From positions 124,001 to 188,000 of the forward strand of contig CANMNB010000008.1 in assembly GCA_947499145.1 (NCBI GenBank): a stretch of 64,000 nucleotides of DNA, written 5' to 3'. The position numbers and the translations under genes were made by a program. Under the pieces are notes generated by a model. The model saw nothing but the letters and a program-made list of their open reading frames with translations, did not search any database and was not told the DNA's origin. This DNA is from an uncultured Arachnia sp. (lineage in GTDB: Bacteria > Actinomycetota > Actinomycetes > Propionibacteriales > Propionibacteriaceae). Below, in pieces: positions 25,807 through 36,863 of this stretch. Position 1 is the stretch's first letter. Each line of letters starts with the position of its first letter.

Positions 25807-27368
25807 GCCTGACCTCCCATGGTCCCAGTGACCGCAATGTCTGCAGCCGAGGAGTCTGAGGCGCCATCGCCAGCACGCTCGACGAGCGCGGTCCAGGCAA
25901 ACACCAGAGCCGCGGCAAGGGCGAGGGCCACGGCCACTTTCCCTGCTCCGCGGTACGAGTGTCGCGTTGTCCTCGCCCGTACCGGGTGCCGGGCGGCGCG
26001 ACGTCGGCCGCCCTGCCTCCCGTCCCCGGCCTCATACGCGTACGGGGCCGCCGTCCCCTCCGGCTTGGTGAAATTCATGACAGCGCCAAGCACCGGGATG
26101 TCGGAGGCGGTGAGCGCCGACACGGCACGTCGAAGGTCACTCGCGCGAGCCAGCCCGGCCCCTGCCACGAGGACCACCCCGCCGAACTGGCGTCCGAGGA
26201 CGCTGGCGTCCGTCACGGCCGTGACCGGAGGAGTGTCCACGATGGTGACATCGAACCGGCTCTGGAGCCTCGCCATGACTTCGCGCCCTCGGTCCGAGCC
26301 GAGCAGCTCACTCGGGTTCGGGGGCAGGCCACCGGCTGTCAAGACATGCAGATCATTGGGCCCCCATTCCTGGAGCGCCTCATCCACGTCGAATTCGCCG
26401 GTGATGACATCACTGAGGCCAATGCCGTTGGGGAGGTCAAGGATGTCCGTCAGCGCGGGGCGCCTCATGTCAGCTTCCACCAGACAGGTGGACAACCCGT
26501 CAGCGGCGAAGGCTGCGGCCACGTTGGCGGCGGTGGAGGATTTGCCCTCGCCGGGGACCGCCGACGAGATGACGAAAACGCGGTTGCCGTCGGCGGGGAG
26601 GTACTTCAAGGCCGTCCGGACGTGCCGAATCTGCTCAGCGTGCACCGACAGGGGGCGAGACACCACCGAGATGGGCGCTGCGCCCGATGCCCGGTCCCGG
26701 TTGACTGAACCGAGGAGGGGACGTCCCAGGGTGGTCTCGAGTTGTTGGGGGGTGCGAATGCGCGAGACGGCCATCCCGGAGACGATCTGGACGACGACGG
26801 CCAGCACCAGCCCGAACAGGAGTCCGAAGATCGCCAGCAGACTGATGTTGGGCGAGGAGGGCACCGTGGGGACGGTGGCATTCTCGATCAACTGCGCCCG
26901 GACGGGAGCCCCCTTGAGGTCGTCGACCTTGGGGCTGACGCCCGCCACGGTGTTGGCCAGTTCACGGGCTGCGGCGTTGGCAATGTCCGCGGCCAGCGCC
27001 GGGACGGGGTGGGTGGCCTGCAGGGAGATGAGGGAGGTGTTGAGCGGCACGGTAGCCGACACGCTGCGTCGGAGCTCTGCAACGGTTGCATCCAGCTCCA
27101 AGGTGTCGATGACGGGGGCCAGCACGATCTCGCGGGTGGCCAACGCGGCGAAGTTGCGGGCCTGCTGCTGCGAGAAGTTGCTGCCCTGGGCCAGTTCCCC
27201 CGTGGTTTGTCCACTCGTGACGGTTATGAACACCTCGGCGCGTGCCGAATACTCCGGCGTGCGGGTAGCGGCCCAGCCCAGCCCGAGCGCGGCACCCAGC
27301 AGGGCGGACACCACGATGAACAGCCAGTGCCTGCGCAGAACCTTGAAGACCTCGCCGGATTCCGTCAT
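25803..27368 (-). CDS. polysaccharide copolymerase / BY-kinase (Wzz-Wzc like)
   Basis: A 521-residue inner-membrane protein. Residues 14-34 and 175-197 are helices framing an exterior Wzz domain, with the VPTVPSSPN proline motif before helix 2. Residues about 240-435 are a bacterial tyrosine-kinase domain: Walker A SSAVPGEGKSST (268-279), Walker A' LVEADMRRP (296-304) and Walker B VTIVDTP (374-380). It is unlike most in having a third helix (475-497) after the kinase, and only three tyrosines near the end (443, 445, 472) rather than a Tyr cluster. It would control chain length and export. ATG 27368 is preceded by a GGGGGTC-type site. The downstream phosphatase gene overlaps by ATGA. Confidence 0.88.
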   Translation of the reverse strand: MTESGEVFKVLRRHWLFIVVSALLGAALGLGWAATRTPEYSARAEVFITVTSGQTTGELAQGSNFSQQQARNFAALATREIVLAPVIDTLELDATVAELRRSVSATVPLNTSLISLQATHPVPALAADIANAAARELANTVAGVSPKVDDLKGAPVRAQLIENATVPTVPSSPNISLLAIFGLLFGLVLAVVVQIVSGMAVSRIRTPQQLETTLGRPLLGSVNRDRASGAAPISVVSRPLSVHAEQIRHVRTALKYLPADGNRVFVISSAVPGEGKSSTAANVAAAFAADGLSTCLVEADMRRPALTDILDLPNGIGLSDVITGEFDVDEALQEWGPNDLHVLTAGGLPPNPSELLGSDRGREVMARLQSRFDVTIVDTPPVTAVTDASVLGRQFGGVVLVAGAGLARASDLRRAVSALTASDIPVLGAVMNFTKPEGTAAPYAYEAGDGRQGGRRRAARHPVRARTTRHSYRGAGKVAVALALAAALVFAWTALVERAGDGASDSSAADIAVTGTMGGQA

Positions 27369-27413
27369 GACGACCCCCCACGCGGTACTCTCCCGACATG
27401 ACCGATCGTCCTT

Positions 27414-27429
27414 GACTCTGTGCAGAGTC
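27414..27429. promoter_or_regulatory. 16-bp palindrome between divergent wzz- and wzy-type genes
   Basis: GACTCTGTGCAGAGTC is a perfect palindrome with 7-bp arms around TG. It lies 45 nt before the kinase start on one side and 20 nt before the polymerase start on the other, a position suited to an operator, though either leader could also fold it into a hairpin. Confidence 0.4.
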
Positions 27430-27448
27430 GCGAGGGACCGGGACCGAC

Positions 27449-28900
27449 ATGGAGGACCAGGACGGTGATCGCGACGTGACGGAGGACAGTCTGGGCGCGG
27501 GTGGCCGATTCGCCCTGCTCGTCGCCTCCGTGGCGATCCTGGCCGTGGCCCTTCCAGCCGCACTCGTGGCCGAGGTTCCCGATGCCGGGCGCAGCCCGGC
27601 GTGGTGGATCACTGGGCTGATCATGGTGTGGGGCGGCGCGCGATTGTCGGCCCTGTGGGTCACGGGAGCAGCGACGCTCTTCGACTTCTTCTTCTGGCTC
27701 TTCGTCTACATCTTCCTGGGGATCGCCCCCACGGTTCAGATCCGTTCCGGCGAGATCTCCACCACGACCCCCGGCATGGATCCCGGTCTGGACATGCCCA
27801 CAGCATTGGTGGTCCTGCTCGGAGTGGCCTGCTACGACACCAGTCGGCTGCTGTGGCGCACGGTGCGCCGACCTCGGGCTCACTTGGCAGCGCCGATCGC
27901 CACGGGGGTCAGCGTCGCCAGGGCCATCATCCTGGCGGGATCGGGCCTGTTGTTCAGTGCCTACTTCATCGCACAGGCGGGGGTAGGACCCACCCTCGGG
28001 TCCAGACAGGCCGCCTTCGCCGCCCGGAATGCCGCGTGGCCCGATCCGTCGGTCAGGGCCGTCATGTACGCCCTGGCCGTCTACCCACTGCTGGTTGCCG
28101 TGGGGGCACTGTCCCAGGCCCGTCGTCGGGCGCGGAGTCGCTCGTGGACCATGTCGACGACCGCCACCCTCGTTCTGGCTGTTGTGGTGTTGCTGTCCAT
28201 CGTCAACCCGATCTCGAGCGCGCGATACACCTTCGGAACCGTCGCATTCGCACTGGTCGTGTTCGCCGGTGCGCTCGGATCGCGGCATCGGGTCCGGCTC
28301 ACCCTGCTGGGCACCATCGTCGCCTTCCTCTTCGTTTTCCCGATCGCGGACGCTTTCCGCACGAGCGAGGTGAGAACCTCTCGTGCGGGATTCTTCGGTG
28401 AGTATCGGGCCAACCCGGACTACGACGCGTTCTGGCAGGTGTCCAACGCCCTCTCCTATTGGGTGGATGGGCTGGTCGAGCCAGGACGCCAGCTGCTGGG
28501 CAGCCTCCTGTTCTGGGTGCCGCGCAGTATCTGGCCGGCCAAGCCGACGGACACAGGGATTCTGCTCGCTCATTACCGTGGCTACACCTTCGACAACTTG
28601 TCCGCGCCGTTATGGGCCGAACTCCTGGTCAACGGCGGCGTCATCGCTGTCGTCGTTGGATTCCTCCTGCTGGGTCCCGCGCTGGCCGCCATGGACGTGC
28701 GCATGGAAGTGGCGTTCATCACCGGAGGATGGTGGGCGATCCTCGGAGCCGTCATCCCCGTGTACACGACAATCCTGCTGCGCGGGTCGCTGCTGCAGGC
28801 GACCGGATCCTTGGCTGTGGTCGTGGCGTGTCTCATCGCTGTCCGCCAATCACGGCAAGGTAGTGGCGCTCCAGCTCCGTCGCAATCGCCGCCATGCTGA
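27449..28900 (+). CDS. Wzy-like polysaccharide polymerase
   Basis: A 483-residue polytopic membrane protein with about ten helices. It has little motif conservation, as usual for repeat-unit polymerases, but the length, helix count, a large exterior loop with FRTSEVRTSRAGFFGEY, and the later FWVPRSIWPAKP ... GYTFDNLSAPLWAELLVNGG segment fit O-antigen/EPS polymerases. It would join lipid-linked repeat units on the outer face of the membrane. It is the only cluster gene on the plus strand between the two minus-strand blocks. Its 3' end overlaps the end of the next glycosyltransferase gene by 68 nt, which argues for low or exclusive expression of one of the two. Confidence 0.75.
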   Translation: MEDQDGDRDVTEDSLGAGGRFALLVASVAILAVALPAALVAEVPDAGRSPAWWITGLIMVWGGARLSALWVTGAATLFDFFFWLFVYIFLGIAPTVQIRSGEISTTTPGMDPGLDMPTALVVLLGVACYDTSRLLWRTVRRPRAHLAAPIATGVSVARAIILAGSGLLFSAYFIAQAGVGPTLGSRQAAFAARNAAWPDPSVRAVMYALAVYPLLVAVGALSQARRRARSRSWTMSTTATLVLAVVVLLSIVNPISSARYTFGTVAFALVVFAGALGSRHRVRLTLLGTIVAFLFVFPIADAFRTSEVRTSRAGFFGEYRANPDYDAFWQVSNALSYWVDGLVEPGRQLLGSLLFWVPRSIWPAKPTDTGILLAHYRGYTFDNLSAPLWAELLVNGGVIAVVVGFLLLGPALAAMDVRMEVAFITGGWWAILGAVIPVYTTILLRGSLLQATGSLAVVVACLIAVRQSRQGSGAPAPSQSPPC

Positions 28901-29963
28901 GCTGCTCGCGCACATGGGCGCGCCCGCGCTCCCCCTTCGCCGCCGCCGCACGGGGATCAGACAGGAGTCCGTCCACCGCTGTCACGAAGTGGTCCAGCGA
29001 GTCGTCGACCACGGCGCCGCAATCCTGGGCCGCCACGACGGGCGCGAGCCCGCACGTATCCGTCACCACGACCGGCTTTGCGACGGACATCGCCTCCAGC
29101 ACTGACATGGGATAGGGCTCGTCGACGGAGGGCAACACGTAAACCGCTGCCTCGTTGATCCTGGCCAGCGTGTCCTCGGGAGCGAGCGGTCCCTCCCACG
29201 TGATCGGCACCCCGGCTGCCCTCGCATCGTCGATCGCGCGCGCCACTTTCTGGCCCTCGCCCTCATCGGGGCCCACGAGCGTGAACCGTGCCCGCGGATG
29301 CGTGGTGTGCAGGGCAGTAGCGAGCGCGACCATCGCGAGCGGACGCTTCCTCGACGCCAGCCGGGCGAGGAACAGAACCTCCGGACCCTCTTGTCCATCC
29401 GCTGGACTGGGATCCGCGAAAGGAACGCCATTGGGCAGGGGCGCAAAGGGCAATGGGCGGCCGGCCACCTCGCGAAGTTGGTTCCGCTCGAGCTCGGTCA
29501 GGTGGAACACCCGCGACGCTCCCTTCAGAACCGGTCGGGTCAGGAGCGCGTCGACGGGGGCGGCCAGCGGATGGCTCGAGGGGTCGATCATCCCATGGGT
29601 CTGGAGGACGTAGGGTGTCCCGGCTCGCTTCACGAGTAGTGCAGCGGGGAGCGTGACCAGATCTCGCGCCGCATGGACGTGAACGACGTCGGTACTGGGC
29701 GCGTGTCTGGTGATCCATGGCAGCATGCCGGGGGCTGCCATCCCCGCGAAACCGCTGCGGGGCAGCACCTGACGAGCGGAGAACAACGCGAGTGGGACCC
29801 CCGAGAGTTCGGCCGGTACGTCCTCGAATCCCTGCGTCGCGGCAGCCACGACCACATCGTGCCCGCGATCCTGCAGAGCCGCCGCCTGGTTGAGCGCCAC
29901 CCGAACGGGCCCACCGTACTCCCCCAGTTTGCTGATCAGGGTCACCACCGACAGGATCTTCAC
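28833..29963 (-). CDS. GT4-family glycosyltransferase
   Basis: A 376-residue GT-B enzyme beginning MKILSVVTLISKLGEYGGPVRVALNQ, the nucleotide-free N-terminal half with VVHVHAARD and VLQTHGM, and a C-terminal donor-binding half containing ARLASRKRP, FTLVGPDEGE and the E-x7-E type segment LPSVDEPYPMSVLEAMSVAKPVV. It adds one sugar to the polymer repeat unit on the cytoplasmic side; the sugar is not predictable. The ATG overlaps the WcaF-like stop by 4 nt (ATGA). It is the last gene of the block running from the WbaP-like gene. Confidence 0.88.
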   Translation of the reverse strand: MKILSVVTLISKLGEYGGPVRVALNQAAALQDRGHDVVVAAATQGFEDVPAELSGVPLALFSARQVLPRSGFAGMAAPGMLPWITRHAPSTDVVHVHAARDLVTLPAALLVKRAGTPYVLQTHGMIDPSSHPLAAPVDALLTRPVLKGASRVFHLTELERNQLREVAGRPLPFAPLPNGVPFADPSPADGQEGPEVLFLARLASRKRPLAMVALATALHTTHPRARFTLVGPDEGEGQKVARAIDDARAAGVPITWEGPLAPEDTLARINEAAVYVLPSVDEPYPMSVLEAMSVAKPVVVTDTCGLAPVVAAQDCGAVVDDSLDHFVTAVDGLLSDPRAAAAKGERGRAHVREQLSMAAIATELERHYLAVIGGQR

Positions 29964-30505
29964 GATCCTGCCCTCCGGGACCTCGGCTGCGCTGTTGGGG
30001 CCAGCACGATCTCCCCATCAGGGACATCCGTTGTCACCAGTGACCCAGCCCCCACTATGACGTTGTCGCCCACCGTCACGCCACGCAGGACCATCGCACG
30101 CGCGGCGATCCAGGTGCCATCCCCAATCGTGACGGGGGCATTGTCCAGCTCAAAGGTCGGAGAGTGCCTGTCGTGCGAGCCACTGCAGAGCAGGACGCCC
30201 TGGGAGATGATCGACTGGGCCCCGATGCTGATGGGAACGAGGTTGAGGATCCAGGCCTCCTCACCGATCCATGAGTGGTCCCCCACGCTCAGACGCCATG
30301 GCCAGTGGATCCGCACTCGCGGCTTGATGTAGACGCCCTCACCGATCTCCGCCCCAAAAGCGCGCAGGATCCGGACCCGCAGCCCCGGAGGGCACCACCA
30401 GCGCACGAACACCAGACCGGAGACGGCTTGCCAGAGGACCTGGTGCACGAAGCTGCGTCCCTTGTCGTAGCCCGTACATCCGCTCAAATCCCATCGAGGT
30501 TCCAT
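29960..30505 (-). CDS. WcaF-like hexapeptide acetyltransferase
   Basis: A 181-residue left-handed beta-helix acyltransferase. The start (MEPRWDLSGCTGYDKGRS) and the later FGAEIGEGVYIKPRVRIHWPWRLSVGD... and VLLCSGSHDRHSPTFELDNAPV stretches match WcaF-type colanic-acid acetyltransferases, with hexapeptide repeats IGDGTW.. and VGDNVIVGAGS. It would O-acetylate a sugar of the repeat unit from acetyl-CoA. The upstream open frame is ignored because GGGGGAG lies 4 nt before ATG 30505 and the family begins there. An 83-nt gap separates it from the preceding acyltransferase gene. Confidence 0.88.
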   Translation of the reverse strand: MEPRWDLSGCTGYDKGRSFVHQVLWQAVSGLVFVRWWCPPGLRVRILRAFGAEIGEGVYIKPRVRIHWPWRLSVGDHSWIGEEAWILNLVPISIGAQSIISQGVLLCSGSHDRHSPTFELDNAPVTIGDGTWIAARAMVLRGVTVGDNVIVGAGSLVTTDVPDGEIVLAPTAQPRSRRAGS

Positions 30506-30588
30506 GGCTCCCCCTTCAGGAGACGAATGATGCTGGGGTCGGCTCGTTGCCGATCCGGCCGTGCTGGTTGGGGTGGGCGGAGGCTGGA

Positions 30589-31290
30589 TCACAGCGCGTC
30601 CTCCTCGACTCGACCGGTCGCCGGGACGAAGACGCGACGGGTGGATGTCTCCATGCGATCGAACCACAGCCCGGTCTTGGCTCTGCGATAGGTGGCTGGC
30701 ACCCCCGCCCACACGCCCGAGCGCAGGTCCGAGGAGGCCCTCGTCAAGACAGAACCGGCCGCCAACACCGAACGGTCCGGCAACTGCGCTCCGCCCAGCA
30801 GGAGGCAGCGGGCTCCGACGAAGCTGCGCTCGCCCACGGTCACGGGGTGGGCAACCTGGCAATCCCGCTCCAGGTCGACGCTGTGCGTCAGGACGAGACT
30901 TTGGCGGCCAGCCAGGGATGAGAAGGCGCCCAGGCTCAGAGCACCGGAACAGTCCAGGGTGTGCCGGCTGGTGATCTTCGCGCTGCGCCCGAGGTGGAGA
31001 CTCCCGCCGCCGTGCATCAGGCGGGCATAGACGGGATGGGCCGTCACGATGTTCATCCGGCCGATCCGGGCGCCGGGCGCCATCCTGATGGCTTCCATGT
31101 GCCGGAAGAGGTTGTAACCGACCACCACTCCCCCTGGGCCCACGTCGAAGGCACCCACGTCGATGACCAGGTTCGGTCCCACCAAAGCCGAGGGGTCGAC
31201 GTTGTGCCCCAAGAGCCGCAGGAGCGCGTTCTTGGCCCGGCTGGCCGGCAGCAACCAGACAAGTGTGAGCAGGACGTCACGGGCGGTCAT
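30589..31290 (-). CDS. hexapeptide-repeat acyltransferase
   Basis: A 233-residue protein with left-handed beta-helix hexapeptide repeats (LVIDVGAFDVGPGGVVVGYN, then VTVGERSFVGARCLLLGGAQLPDRSVLAAGSVLT) ending in GVWAGVPATYRR, the common C-terminal seal of this superfamily. A short hydrophobic segment (residues 4-12) is present at the N-terminus. Substrate unknown; probably acetylation or another acyl decoration of the glycan. The start ATG 31290 shares one base with the flippase TGA. Confidence 0.8.
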   Translation of the reverse strand: MTARDVLLTLVWLLPASRAKNALLRLLGHNVDPSALVGPNLVIDVGAFDVGPGGVVVGYNLFRHMEAIRMAPGARIGRMNIVTAHPVYARLMHGGGSLHLGRSAKITSRHTLDCSGALSLGAFSSLAGRQSLVLTHSVDLERDCQVAHPVTVGERSFVGARCLLLGGAQLPDRSVLAAGSVLTRASSDLRSGVWAGVPATYRRAKTGLWFDRMETSTRRVFVPATGRVEEDAL

Positions 31291-32639
31291 CACGGGACCG
31301 CCTCTCCGCTGGGGCATTCTGTGTCCCCCCGGAGCAGCCTGCCAACCAGGAACAGCTCCCAGACCAGACGCGCCACGAGCCCGGCGAGCACGGCCGCCAG
31401 CGCTCCGTCAGCGCCAGCGACGAGGGCCCCCACTGGAACCAGCGGCAACCCGATCAAGGCCCCGACCAGCGTTGCCCGCGCTGCGTCCCCGAGCCTGTCG
31501 AACGTGGCGAGGATGCTCTTGGAAACCAAGGACTCCAGGAAGTTCACCCCGACGAAGGCGGCAACGATGACCCGTGCCGTCGGGGAGGGTTGCACGCTTC
31601 CCGCGCCGAGCCACTCGAAGAGGGCGGGCGTCACCGTTAGGACGGCCACGGACAGTGCCACGGCCATCAGCATCCCCGTACCGAGTGCCCACCTGGCCCT
31701 CCGCCTCGGGTCCCGCGCCCGGGGCACCCAGCCCTGGAGCACGGTCACGGTCGGACCGAGCGCCACCGAGATCTGGCGCGCCACCTTGTCCAACAGTGCG
31801 AAGATGGGCTGGCTGGCGGGCGCCACTGCCGTGACGATCATCAGCGGCGATGCGATGTAGGCCGCTGTGCCCATGCTCACCGCCAGGCCGTCACCTCGAT
31901 GACGCAAGAGGTCCATCAGGCGTTCCTCGTCCGTCGGCCGGGCACCGGCGGATCCCAGGTGTGCCCGGACCCACGTGGCCGAGCACACGAACGCCAGGAC
32001 GAAGCCGGCAGCTTGGCACAGGAGTCCGACCAACGCGTCCTGACCCAGGTTCATCGCCACGACCCCGACTGCGGTCCCGGTCACGCGCGGCACCGTCTCC
32101 ACGAGGAGAAGGATGTAGGGCCGTGCGAGACCCACGAAGAACCAGTTCGATGTCAGGCCGACCAGCGCAAAGGTCACTGCCCCCAGGGCCGCGAGGTCCC
32201 GGCGCGCGGGGGCCATGATGGCGGCTACACCTGCCGCCAGCAGGGCCATCGGGATCAGTAGGCTCAGACGCACCTTGACCGAGGCCCGAAACTCCGCGAG
32301 TCGTAGCGTCGCCGAGGACCGAGCCACGCGCGCTGGCCCAGACATGGACCACCCGTAGGCGATCGCCACGGCGCTGAGGGCTCCCACCGCTTGACCGAGC
32401 GCTACGGACCCCCAGGCGACGCTGCCGCTGGCTCGGATCATCGCGGGTATGGCAACGAGCGAAGCGATTGCCAGCAGGAGCATGGACAGGGCGTACCCGG
32501 CCACCTTCCCGAGTCCCGCCCACGCCTCGATGGCCCGGCGTGGTCCACGACCGCGTCCGGGGCCGACGCCCGATCCGCCAGCAGGAACGTCCGAGGCGGC
32601 TCGTCGAGCCTCCGCCTCGGAGCGTTGCTCAGTACGCAC
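31290..32639 (-). CDS. Wzx-like polysaccharide flippase
   Basis: A 449-residue polytopic membrane protein with about 12 helices, related to the MOP-superfamily polysaccharide transporters: the first helices (YALSMLLLAIASLVAIPAMI) and a repeated two-helix architecture fit, though motif conservation is low as usual. The N-terminus has about 45 hydrophilic, Arg-rich residues. It would flip the lipid-linked repeat unit to the outer face for Wzy. The GTG start overlaps the end of the WbaP-like gene by 11 nt, and the downstream acyltransferase overlaps its stop by one base. Confidence 0.8.
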   Translation of the reverse strand: MRTEQRSEAEARRAASDVPAGGSGVGPGRGRGPRRAIEAWAGLGKVAGYALSMLLLAIASLVAIPAMIRASGSVAWGSVALGQAVGALSAVAIAYGWSMSGPARVARSSATLRLAEFRASVKVRLSLLIPMALLAAGVAAIMAPARRDLAALGAVTFALVGLTSNWFFVGLARPYILLLVETVPRVTGTAVGVVAMNLGQDALVGLLCQAAGFVLAFVCSATWVRAHLGSAGARPTDEERLMDLLRHRGDGLAVSMGTAAYIASPLMIVTAVAPASQPIFALLDKVARQISVALGPTVTVLQGWVPRARDPRRRARWALGTGMLMAVALSVAVLTVTPALFEWLGAGSVQPSPTARVIVAAFVGVNFLESLVSKSILATFDRLGDAARATLVGALIGLPLVPVGALVAGADGALAAVLAGLVARLVWELFLVGRLLRGDTECPSGEAVP

Positions 32640-34200
32640 CGCTCGAGGTGAAGATCGCGCGAGCCGTGCGAAGCATGATCACGAAATCGCTCATGACGGA
32701 CCAGTTCTCGACGTACCGCAGGTCGAGCCGAACACTCTCCTCCCATGTCAGGTCACTGCGACCGCTGACCTGCCACAATCCGGTGATCCCTGGTTTGATG
32801 AACAGCCGACGCCAGACAGTGCGGTCGTACTCCAGCACCTCGCTGGGCAGCGGGGGGCGGGGACCGACGATGCTCATGTCTCCCACCAGCACGTTCCAGA
32901 ACTGCGGGAGCTCGTCGAGCGAGAACTTCCGCAGCACTCGGCCGACGCGCGTGACCCGTGGGTCGTCCTTCATCTTGAACAGCACGCCTGCGCCTTCATT
33001 CATGGCCTTCAGCGTTTCCAGGTCCTGTTCTGCCGTCGTCGACATGGAACGGAACTTGATCATCCGGAAGATGCGACCGTCGCAGCCCACCCGGTCCTGA
33101 CGGAAGAACACTGGGCCGGGCGAGTCCAGCTTGAGCGCCACCGCGATGACTGGCGTGATCATCGCGATGGGGACGAGCGCCAGGAGTGAGAGGCAGACGT
33201 CGGCCACTCTCTTGATCGCGTAGTCCGCGCCCATGAACGTGGGGATCCTGACGCGGATCAGCGGGAGACCGTCGATGTGGGTCACAGAGATCCGAGGACC
33301 CGCGACGTCGGCGATCTGGCTGGAAAGGACGAGCTCGGCAGCTGCTCCCTCGAGCTGCCAACCCAGGCGCTTGACGTACTCGGGGTCCTGTTCGGGCTTG
33401 TTCGCCAGCAGGATGCTGTCGGCACCCACGTCCCGAGCGAGCTCTGGGACATGTGTCCAGTCACCCACCACCGGAATTCGAGTGGAGCCAATGACGATGT
33501 CTTCGTGACTGCCGTCGCCTATGGCCGCGCCCACCACGGTGTAGACGCAGTGGTCCGGATCCTTGCACAACGTTTGGGCCAGCAGCGACACCTCCCGGCG
33601 GTCACCCACGAGGAGAGCCCTGGACAGGTACATCCCTGCGCGGCGCTGGCGATGGAGCCAGACGCGCCACAGCCACCTCCCCCCCAGCAACCCAGCGATG
33701 CCGATCGGGAGTCCGTACAGCAGCTGGGTCCTGAACTCGGCTCCCCGGCCGAGGATCGTGAACAGCATCGCCAGGAACCCGAAGGCCGCGGCTGTCGCCT
33801 GCAGCAGCCTCGTGTACTCCGTCGTGCCTGATCCGACCAGACGTGAACTCCTGCTCTGGAAGGCCCCGAGCATCGTCAGCCACACCATGGCTGTCGCCAC
33901 ATGGACCAACAGGGCGGTGGTGAGATCCGATGCCGAGTGGGAGCCGACCAGGGCGCACAGAAGGGTCACGAGAACCACAACTGTCCCGTCCGTGAGCATG
34001 AGCCGCTTCCGGTAGCTGCTCTCCCACCTCTGTCGATGGGTGAGAGTCGCCTGTGCCCGGGGAACCATGTGGGCGACAGCTCCTTGGGCCCGCGAGAATC
34101 GATCCGCCAGTTCATTGCGGGTCGACATGTCGAGACGCAGGACATCAACCAGAGCCTCAACCTTCGACGCCCTGGAAGACGTGGGAATCAGTGACGTCAT
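32629..34200 (-). CDS. polyprenyl-phosphate glycosyl-1-phosphate transferase (WbaP/WcaJ type)
   Basis: A 523-residue membrane enzyme that starts repeat-unit assembly by moving a sugar phosphate from a nucleotide sugar to undecaprenyl phosphate. Four or five N-terminal helices (about 65-190) precede a Rossmann-like middle domain and a helix at about 330-350. The catalytic C-terminal domain has KRVADVCLSLLAL, LDSPGPVFFRQDRVG, FRMIKFRSM, LDELPQFWNVLVGDMSIVGPRPP and PGITGLWQVSGRSD, all diagnostic. ATG 34200 is preceded by AGGAGAGG. It is the first gene of the cluster, downstream of an AT-rich promoter, and overlaps the flippase gene by 11 nt. Confidence 0.95.
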   Translation of the reverse strand: MTSLIPTSSRASKVEALVDVLRLDMSTRNELADRFSRAQGAVAHMVPRAQATLTHRQRWESSYRKRLMLTDGTVVVLVTLLCALVGSHSASDLTTALLVHVATAMVWLTMLGAFQSRSSRLVGSGTTEYTRLLQATAAAFGFLAMLFTILGRGAEFRTQLLYGLPIGIAGLLGGRWLWRVWLHRQRRAGMYLSRALLVGDRREVSLLAQTLCKDPDHCVYTVVGAAIGDGSHEDIVIGSTRIPVVGDWTHVPELARDVGADSILLANKPEQDPEYVKRLGWQLEGAAAELVLSSQIADVAGPRISVTHIDGLPLIRVRIPTFMGADYAIKRVADVCLSLLALVPIAMITPVIAVALKLDSPGPVFFRQDRVGCDGRIFRMIKFRSMSTTAEQDLETLKAMNEGAGVLFKMKDDPRVTRVGRVLRKFSLDELPQFWNVLVGDMSIVGPRPPLPSEVLEYDRTVWRRLFIKPGITGLWQVSGRSDLTWEESVRLDLRYVENWSVMSDFVIMLRTARAIFTSSGAY

Positions 34201-34345
34201 CTCACAGCCTCTCCTGGATTCAGGCAGGGCAGCTTCGGGATCGCATCACAGCTTTGTGAGCGAGCCAATGCTGGCCTGTTGCCGGCGACCTTGGCCGGCC
34301 CCCGGTAGGGATGTCTGGTGCGTTCCCCACTGGCGGCCATGACTC

Positions 34346-34375
34346 ACTATATCTACCTGATATTACTAAGGTCAA
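34346..34375 (-). promoter_or_regulatory. sigma70-type promoter of the exopolysaccharide operon
   Basis: On the minus strand TTGACC (34375-34370), an 18-nt spacer and TATAGT (34351-34346) form a good promoter inside a stretch of about 60 bp that is far richer in A and T than its surroundings. The leader to the WbaP-like ATG would be about 140 nt. In the 352-bp gap 34201-34552 nothing else beyond this promoter and leader was recognised; there is no gene. Confidence 0.65.
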
Positions 34376-34552
34376 TAGGACGCAAATATTAAGTTTCCTA
34401 CGGTTTGAGCAGCACCTATCGCGGTGGTCGGCCCACGCAGACCGGACCAGAACACTCATCCGTGAATGTGGGGTGGGGAGATGTGGACCAAGCAGTGCGC
34501 GCACCGATCGAGCCGAGCCGGCCCGCTGAGGTGACGGAGGAGGCGGGCGCCC

Positions 34553-36859
<2,307 letters not shown>

Positions 36860-36863
<4 letters not shown>

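Noticed and set aside
34201-34345. Cyclic-di-GMP or other known riboswitch in the leader of the WbaP-like gene
   Set aside because: I could not match any conserved riboswitch core; only ordinary G/C-rich leader sequence is visible.
34201-34552. A gene in the AT-rich gap before the exopolysaccharide operon
   Set aside because: No ORF with a start site and coding character is present; the AT-rich part is explained by a promoter.
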